This document shows, piece after piece, positions 19,232-23,373 of a stretch of 23,373 bases of DNA. The position numbers and the translations under genes were made by a program. The notes under the pieces are model-generated. The model was given only the letters and a program-made list of their open reading frames with translations. It did not search any database and had not been told where the DNA came from. Every line of letters begins with the position of its first letter. The first letter of the stretch is position 1. The stretch comes from an uncultured Oscillospiraceae bacterium (GTDB lineage Bacteria; Bacillota; Clostridia; Oscillospirales; Ruminococcaceae). The stretch is taken from NCBI GenBank assembly GCA_900552845.1, contig USBC01000007.1, forward strand, positions 1-23,373, written 5' to 3'.

Positions 19232-21931
19232 ATGGCAAAACAACTGGAAAAGGTCTATGACCCTAAGCAGGTCGAGGACCGCACCTACCGCTTCTGGCTG
19301 GAAAAAAACTACTTCCACGCCGATGCAGAAAGTAAAAAACCGCCCTACACCATCGTCATTCCGCCCCCTAACATCACCGGTCAGCTCCATATGGGGCACG
19401 CGCTGGATAATACTCTTCAAGACGCGCTGATCCGCTGGCGCCGTATGCAGGGCTACGAGGCGCTGTGGCTGCCCGGCACCGACCACGCCTCCATCGCCAC
19501 CGAAGCCAAAATCGTAGAAGCCATGCGCAAGGAAGGCGTCACCAAGGAGGAGATCGGACGCGACGGCTTTTTGGAGCGCGCATGGGAATGGCGGCGTCAG
19601 TATGGCGGGCGCATCGTCAGCCAGCTTAAAAAATTAGGCTCCAGCTGCGACTGGGAGCGGGAACGATTCACCCTCGATGAGGGCTGCTCCCGCGCGGTAC
19701 AGCTGGTGTTCCAGCGCCTGTACGATCAGGGGCTCATTTATCGGGGCAACCGCATGGTCAACTGGTGTCCCACCTGCAACACCTCCATCAGCGATGCCGA
19801 GGTAGAGTATGAGGAGCAGGACGGCAACTTCTGGCACCTGCTGTACACCGTCAAGGAGACCGGTGAGCAGCTGGAGCTTGCCACTACCCGTCCCGAGACC
19901 ATGCTGGGCGATACCGCCGTCGCCATCAACGGCGACGATCCCCGCTATGCCCATCTGCACGGCTGCCATGTCATTCTGCCGCTGCTGAATAAGGAAATTC
20001 CCATCGTCTGCGATGAGCACGCCGATATGGAAAAGGGTACCGGCGTTGTAAAGATCACCCCCGCCCACGACCCCAATGACTTCGAGGTAGGCGAGCGCCA
20101 TAATCTGCCTCGCGTCCGTGTCTTTACCTACGATGGGCACATGACCGGCGCCGCCGATAAAGCTGCCGCCGATGAGCTGTTCCGTACCGGAAAGGCTGCC
20201 GCCGGCGAGCCGGAGGTGCTGGACTGCGGCAAATACGCCGGTATGACCACCAAGGAGGCGCGCAAAGCCATTCTTACCGATTTGGAAGCCTGCGGTGCCC
20301 TCAAATCGGTGGAGCCGCTGCGCCACGATGTCGGCACCTGCTACCGCTGCCACTGCACCATCGAGCCGATGGTTTCCAAGCAGTGGTTCGTCTCGATGAA
20401 GTCTTTGGCGGAGCCTGCCATTAAGGTGGTTCGGGATAAAGAGATCCGCTTTGTCCCCGAGCGCTTTGATAAAAACTACTTCCACTGGATGGAGAATATC
20501 CGTGACTGGTGCATCAGCCGTCAGCTCTGGTGGGGTCATCGGATCCCTGCCTACTACTGTGATGACTGCGGTGAAACGGTCGTCACCATTCAAGGCATCG
20601 AAACCTGTCCCAAGTGCGGCGGTCATATGACGCAGGACCCCGATACGCTGGATACCTGGTTCTCCAGCGCACTGTGGCCCTTCTCCACCCTCGGCTGGCC
20701 CGATGATACCCCCGAGATGCGCAAATTCTACCCCACCTCTACCCTTGTTACCGGCTATGACATTATCACCTTCTGGGTTTCCCGCATGATCTTCTCCGGT
20801 CTGGAATACACCGGAAAAAAGCCCTTTGACACCGTACTCATTCACGGGTTGGTGCGAGATGCACAGGGGCGCAAGATGAGCAAGTCCCTCGGCAACGGTG
20901 TTGACCCACTGGAGGTCATTGACCAGTACGGTGCAGACGCTCTGCGCTTCATGCTGGTGACCGGCAACAGCCCCGGCAATGATACCCGCTATATGGACGA
21001 AAAGGTCAAGGCGGCACGCAACTTTGCCAATAAGATCTGGAACGCCACTCGCTTCATTCAAATGAACCTCTCCGATGAGATCACCCGAATCGAGCTGCCC
21101 GAAACGCTTGCCACCGAGGATAAATGGGTGCTCACCCTCTACAACGACCTCATCAAGGAAGTCACCGATAATCTTGAGAAATTCGAGCTGGGTGTCGCTT
21201 CCGCCAAGCTATACGATTTCATTTGGGATATCCTCTGCGACTGGTACATCGAGTTGGTGAAGAGCCGCCTGCAGGCAGGCGGAGAGACTGCCGTAAATGC
21301 CCAAAAGGTTCTGGTGTATGTCATGGCAAATACCCTCAAGCTGCTGCACCCGTTTATGCCCTTCATCACCGAGGAGATCTGGCAGAGCCTGCCCCACGAG
21401 GGCGAATCGGAAGCCATCATGGTCTCCTCCTGGCCTGTCTGGAGTGAGGAGCTCAGCTTCCGGAAGGAGGAGGCCGATTTCCAAAAGATCATGGATATCA
21501 TTCGCGCCATTCGCAACCAGCGCACTGAGATGAATATCCCCCCCTCCAAAAAAGCAAAGGTCTACATCGAGACCGCAGAGCCCGCCATCTTCACCGATGG
21601 TATCCCGTTCCTGCAGCGTCTTGCCTCTGCCTCGGAGGTCGAGGTCGGCAAAAAGTTTGCGCTGGAGGGTGCCGTTCAGGTCATTACCCATGCCGCCCGT
21701 GCTTTTATCCCCATGGACGAGCTGATCGACCGTGAAAAAGAGCTGGCGCGTCTGGAAAAGGAACGCGAGAAGTGCCAAAGCGATATAGATTTTATCAGCC
21801 GCAAGCTGGATAATGCCGGCTTTGTCGCCAAAGCACCCGCACAGCTTATCGAAGCCGAGCGCAGCAAGCTGGCACAGCACAAGGAGCGCATGGCAAAGAT
21901 CATGGAATCCATAGCTTCCATGCAAAAATAA
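19232..21931 (+). CDS. valS: valine--tRNA ligase
   Basis: Charges tRNA-Val with valine and edits misactivated threonine in the cytoplasm. The 899-residue class I synthetase has PPPNITGQLHMGH (44-56), where HMGH (53-56) is the HIGH motif. The editing (CP1) domain includes TTRPETMLGD and ends near AHDPNDFEVG. Zinc-binding cysteine pairs CDDCG and CPKCG follow, and KMSKS is at 548-552. The C-terminus is the tRNA-binding coiled coil rich in Glu, Lys and Arg (about 835-895), specific to ValRS. A longer frame from 19127 reads through the T-box terminator; the ATG at 19232 has AAGGAGG eight bases upstream. Valine supply controls it through the T-box. folC follows 128 bases later, a common pairing in Firmicutes. 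Confidence 0.97.
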   Translation: MAKQLEKVYDPKQVEDRTYRFWLEKNYFHADAESKKPPYTIVIPPPNITGQLHMGHALDNTLQDALIRWRRMQGYEALWLPGTDHASIATEAKIVEAMRKEGVTKEEIGRDGFLERAWEWRRQYGGRIVSQLKKLGSSCDWERERFTLDEGCSRAVQLVFQRLYDQGLIYRGNRMVNWCPTCNTSISDAEVEYEEQDGNFWHLLYTVKETGEQLELATTRPETMLGDTAVAINGDDPRYAHLHGCHVILPLLNKEIPIVCDEHADMEKGTGVVKITPAHDPNDFEVGERHNLPRVRVFTYDGHMTGAADKAAADELFRTGKAAAGEPEVLDCGKYAGMTTKEARKAILTDLEACGALKSVEPLRHDVGTCYRCHCTIEPMVSKQWFVSMKSLAEPAIKVVRDKEIRFVPERFDKNYFHWMENIRDWCISRQLWWGHRIPAYYCDDCGETVVTIQGIETCPKCGGHMTQDPDTLDTWFSSALWPFSTLGWPDDTPEMRKFYPTSTLVTGYDIITFWVSRMIFSGLEYTGKKPFDTVLIHGLVRDAQGRKMSKSLGNGVDPLEVIDQYGADALRFMLVTGNSPGNDTRYMDEKVKAARNFANKIWNATRFIQMNLSDEITRIELPETLATEDKWVLTLYNDLIKEVTDNLEKFELGVASAKLYDFIWDILCDWYIELVKSRLQAGGETAVNAQKVLVYVMANTLKLLHPFMPFITEEIWQSLPHEGESEAIMVSSWPVWSEELSFRKEEADFQKIMDIIRAIRNQRTEMNIPPSKKAKVYIETAEPAIFTDGIPFLQRLASASEVEVGKKFALEGAVQVITHAARAFIPMDELIDREKELARLEKEREKCQSDIDFISRKLDNAGFVAKAPAQLIEAERSKLAQHKERMAKIMESIASMQK

Positions 21932-21944
21932 CCGGAGTTTCCCC

Positions 21945-22031
21945 GCAGAACAGGGGCGGCAGGGCGCCGCTTTCACTCGCGCCGACCCTGCCCGGGCGGC
22001 GCTCCGCCGCTCTGCCCCGCCGCCCCTCTGC
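21945..22031. repeat. GC-rich nested inverted repeat between valS and folC
   Basis: GCAGA (21945-21949) pairs with TCTGC (22027-22031), and GGGGCGGC (21953-21960) with GCCGCCCC (22019-22026). Inside are GGCGC/GCGCC (21963-21983), alternatively GGCAGGG/CCCTGCC (21958-21992), and the hairpin GCGGCG-CTC-CGCCGC (21996-22010). It has the same outer-stem-plus-inner-hairpins design as the elements at 16788 and 18753. There is no T-tract, so valS-folC readthrough is possible. Confidence 0.72.
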
Positions 22032-22059
22032 ACACCGCTTCCCCAAAGGAGGATCACCG

Positions 22060-23343
22060 ATGAATTACCCCGAAACACTATCCTGGATCCATGGCACCGA
22101 GCGCTTCGGCAGCCGTCTGGGTCTGGGGCGTATGGGTCGTCTGCTGCACCGCATGGGCGATCCGCACCTGCGGGTACCCTATATCCATGTCGCCGGCACC
22201 AACGGCAAGGGCAGCACCACCACCATGATCGCCTCGGCACTCACCGCCGGCGGCTTTAAGACCGGCAAATTCATCTCCCCCTTTATTCTGGAATTTCGGG
22301 AGCGAATGCAGATTGACGGCGAAATGATCCCCGAAGAAACGCTGGCAGCTCTCGCCACCCGTCTTTTCCCCATCGCGGAGGAATTTAAGGCGGCAGGCGA
22401 CCCCCCCACTGAGTTTGAGCTGGTCACGGTGCTGGGATTGACATGGTTTGCCGAAGCCGACTGCGACATCGCCGTGCTGGAGGTGGGGCTCGGCGGTCGG
22501 CTGGACGCCACCAATATCATTCCCGCGCCACTGGTTGCGGTCATCACCCGCATTGATTACGACCATACCGCCATTTTGGGCGATACCCTCGCCGCCATCG
22601 CCGGTGAAAAATGCGGCATTATCAAGCGGGGCAGCACTGTCGTCAGCTACCCCGATCAGGCGGAGGAGGCGCTAACGGTCATTCGCCGCCGTGCCGCAGA
22701 GGAGCAGGACTCCCTGTGTTTGCCGGAGCCGGCGCAGCTTTCCGTCCTCTCCTCTGACCTTTCCGGCAGCCATATCCGCTACAAGGGGCAGGAGGTCTTT
22801 GTCCCCCTTGCCGGTCCCCATCAGATCCTCAACGCCGTCACGGCGATGGAAGCGCTGGAGGCACTTTCCGGCAGCCGCTTCGCGCTGCCGCCGGCCGCAG
22901 TCGCTGCCGGCATCGCCGCGGCACGATTCCCTGCGCGGCTGGAGCTGCTGCGGCAGTCCCCGCCCGTGCTGGTGGATGGCGCCCACAATCCCAATGGCGG
23001 CCGCGCCCTCTGCGATGCCGTCAAGTCGCTGGGCCTGCACGACCTGACGGCGGTGGTGGGCATGCTGCGGGATAAAGACTGCCTGCCGGTGCTGCGGATG
23101 ATGGCCCCCTACTGCGCCCGCATGATCATTACCACGGTGCCCAACCCGCGCAGCTGCCCGGCCGAAGAATTTGCCGAGCTGGCCCGCGGGGTATGCCGGG
23201 ATATCACCATATGCCCCAACTGCGAGGAAGCCGCCCGGCTGGCGCTGGCTACCGCCGGGGAACATGGTGTGCTGGTTTTCGGCTCGCTGTACCTGGCTTC
23301 CGCCGTCCGGCCGGTGATGATGGAAGCGCTGAAGAAAAATTAA
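22060..23343 (+). CDS. folC: bifunctional folylpolyglutamate synthase / dihydrofolate synthase
   Basis: Adds glutamate to dihydropteroate and to reduced folates using ATP, keeping folates in the cell. The 427-residue product has the Mur-ligase-type P-loop AGTNGKGS (45-52), the folate-loop region FKTGKFISPFILEFRERMQI near 81-100, VLEVGLGGRLDATN with the metal-site glutamate, ITRIDYDHTAILG with the conserved His, and DGAHNPNGG at the start of the C-terminal domain. AAAGGAGG lies seven bases before the ATG at 22060. No promoter is evident in the 128-base gap after valS, so it may be read from the valS promoter and share T-box control. Confidence 0.95.
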   Translation: MNYPETLSWIHGTERFGSRLGLGRMGRLLHRMGDPHLRVPYIHVAGTNGKGSTTTMIASALTAGGFKTGKFISPFILEFRERMQIDGEMIPEETLAALATRLFPIAEEFKAAGDPPTEFELVTVLGLTWFAEADCDIAVLEVGLGGRLDATNIIPAPLVAVITRIDYDHTAILGDTLAAIAGEKCGIIKRGSTVVSYPDQAEEALTVIRRRAAEEQDSLCLPEPAQLSVLSSDLSGSHIRYKGQEVFVPLAGPHQILNAVTAMEALEALSGSRFALPPAAVAAGIAAARFPARLELLRQSPPVLVDGAHNPNGGRALCDAVKSLGLHDLTAVVGMLRDKDCLPVLRMMAPYCARMIITTVPNPRSCPAEEFAELARGVCRDITICPNCEEAARLALATAGEHGVLVFGSLYLASAVRPVMMEALKKN

Positions 23344-23358
23344 AGCATAGTCCATATT

Positions 23359-23364
23359 TTGACA
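23359..23364 (+). promoter_or_regulatory. possible -35 element at the window edge
   Basis: TTGACA occurs 16 bases after the folC stop and nine bases before the window ends, so any matching -10 lies outside. It could start the next plus-strand unit. No folC terminator is seen in the remaining bases. Confidence 0.25.
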
Positions 23365-23373
23365 GAATATTTG

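Noticed and set aside
19634..21061. 475-codon minus-strand frame opposite valS
   Set aside because: Shadow of valS. No recognisable domain or initiation signals.
1..23373. CRISPR arrays, prophage, transposase or plasmid functions
   Set aside because: No regular direct repeats with spacers, no integrase, transposase or replication gene. Apart from GC-rich repeats the window reads as ordinary chromosome.

Overview
The window looks like the chromosome of a Gram-positive, probably anaerobic gut Clostridia member (Oscillospiraceae/Ruminococcaceae-like). The reasons are strong AGGAGG-type ribosome binding sites, sigma-A promoters, T-box and FMN riboswitch control, lipoprotein solute-binding proteins, an ECF riboflavin S-component, and a Bacillus/Clostridia-type LexA box. 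This placement is inferred from gene content; no 16S rRNA is present.

Layout, left to right. (1) 1-1363, minus strand: ruvC-ruvA from their own promoter, with a LexA-box-like operator between -35 and -10. (2) 1665-3275, minus: an exported 5'-nucleotidase/metallophosphatase lipoprotein. (3) 3526-4152: a divergent pair of tiny genes. One is a 44-residue membrane peptide resembling a bare sortase sorting signal, behind a consensus promoter. The other is a small lipoprotein gene with an apparent frameshift. (4) 4188-11214, minus: a seven-gene operon. It encodes a BMP-family nucleoside-binding lipoprotein, a double ABC ATPase, two permeases, a VOC-fold metalloprotein, a nucleoside phosphorylase and an FAD/NAD/[2Fe-2S] oxidoreductase. 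(5) 11373-12017, plus: a divergent Crp/Fnr-type regulator. (6) 12312-12476: tRNA-Val(GAC) with promoter and terminator. (7) 12569-13135, minus: a YfbR-type 5'-deoxynucleotidase. (8) 13383-16787, plus: a TAXI-type TRAP transporter (binding protein plus fused permease). (9) 16951-17484: a CYTH-domain protein. (10) 17494-18731: FMN riboswitch, ribU and a stand-alone riboflavin kinase. (11) 18896-23343: T-box leader, valS, then folC.

How the genes fit together. The extracellular nucleotidase, nucleoside ABC importer, phosphorylase and intracellular deoxynucleotidase form a nucleotide-scavenging neighbourhood. The most unusual part is the VOC protein and the three-domain redox enzyme at the distal end of the nucleoside operon. 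They imply chemistry beyond simple phosphorolysis, and I do not recognise the pathway. The riboflavin unit couples uptake (RibU) to trapping by phosphorylation under FMN feedback. The valS T-box specifier GUC and its UGGU bulge match the anticodon GAC and discriminator A of the tRNA-Val in the same window.

Four intergenic stretches carry GC-rich nested inverted repeats. Two clearly fold as a long outer stem enclosing three small hairpins (cloverleaf-like). They look like a dispersed repeat family and are not explained by the genes.
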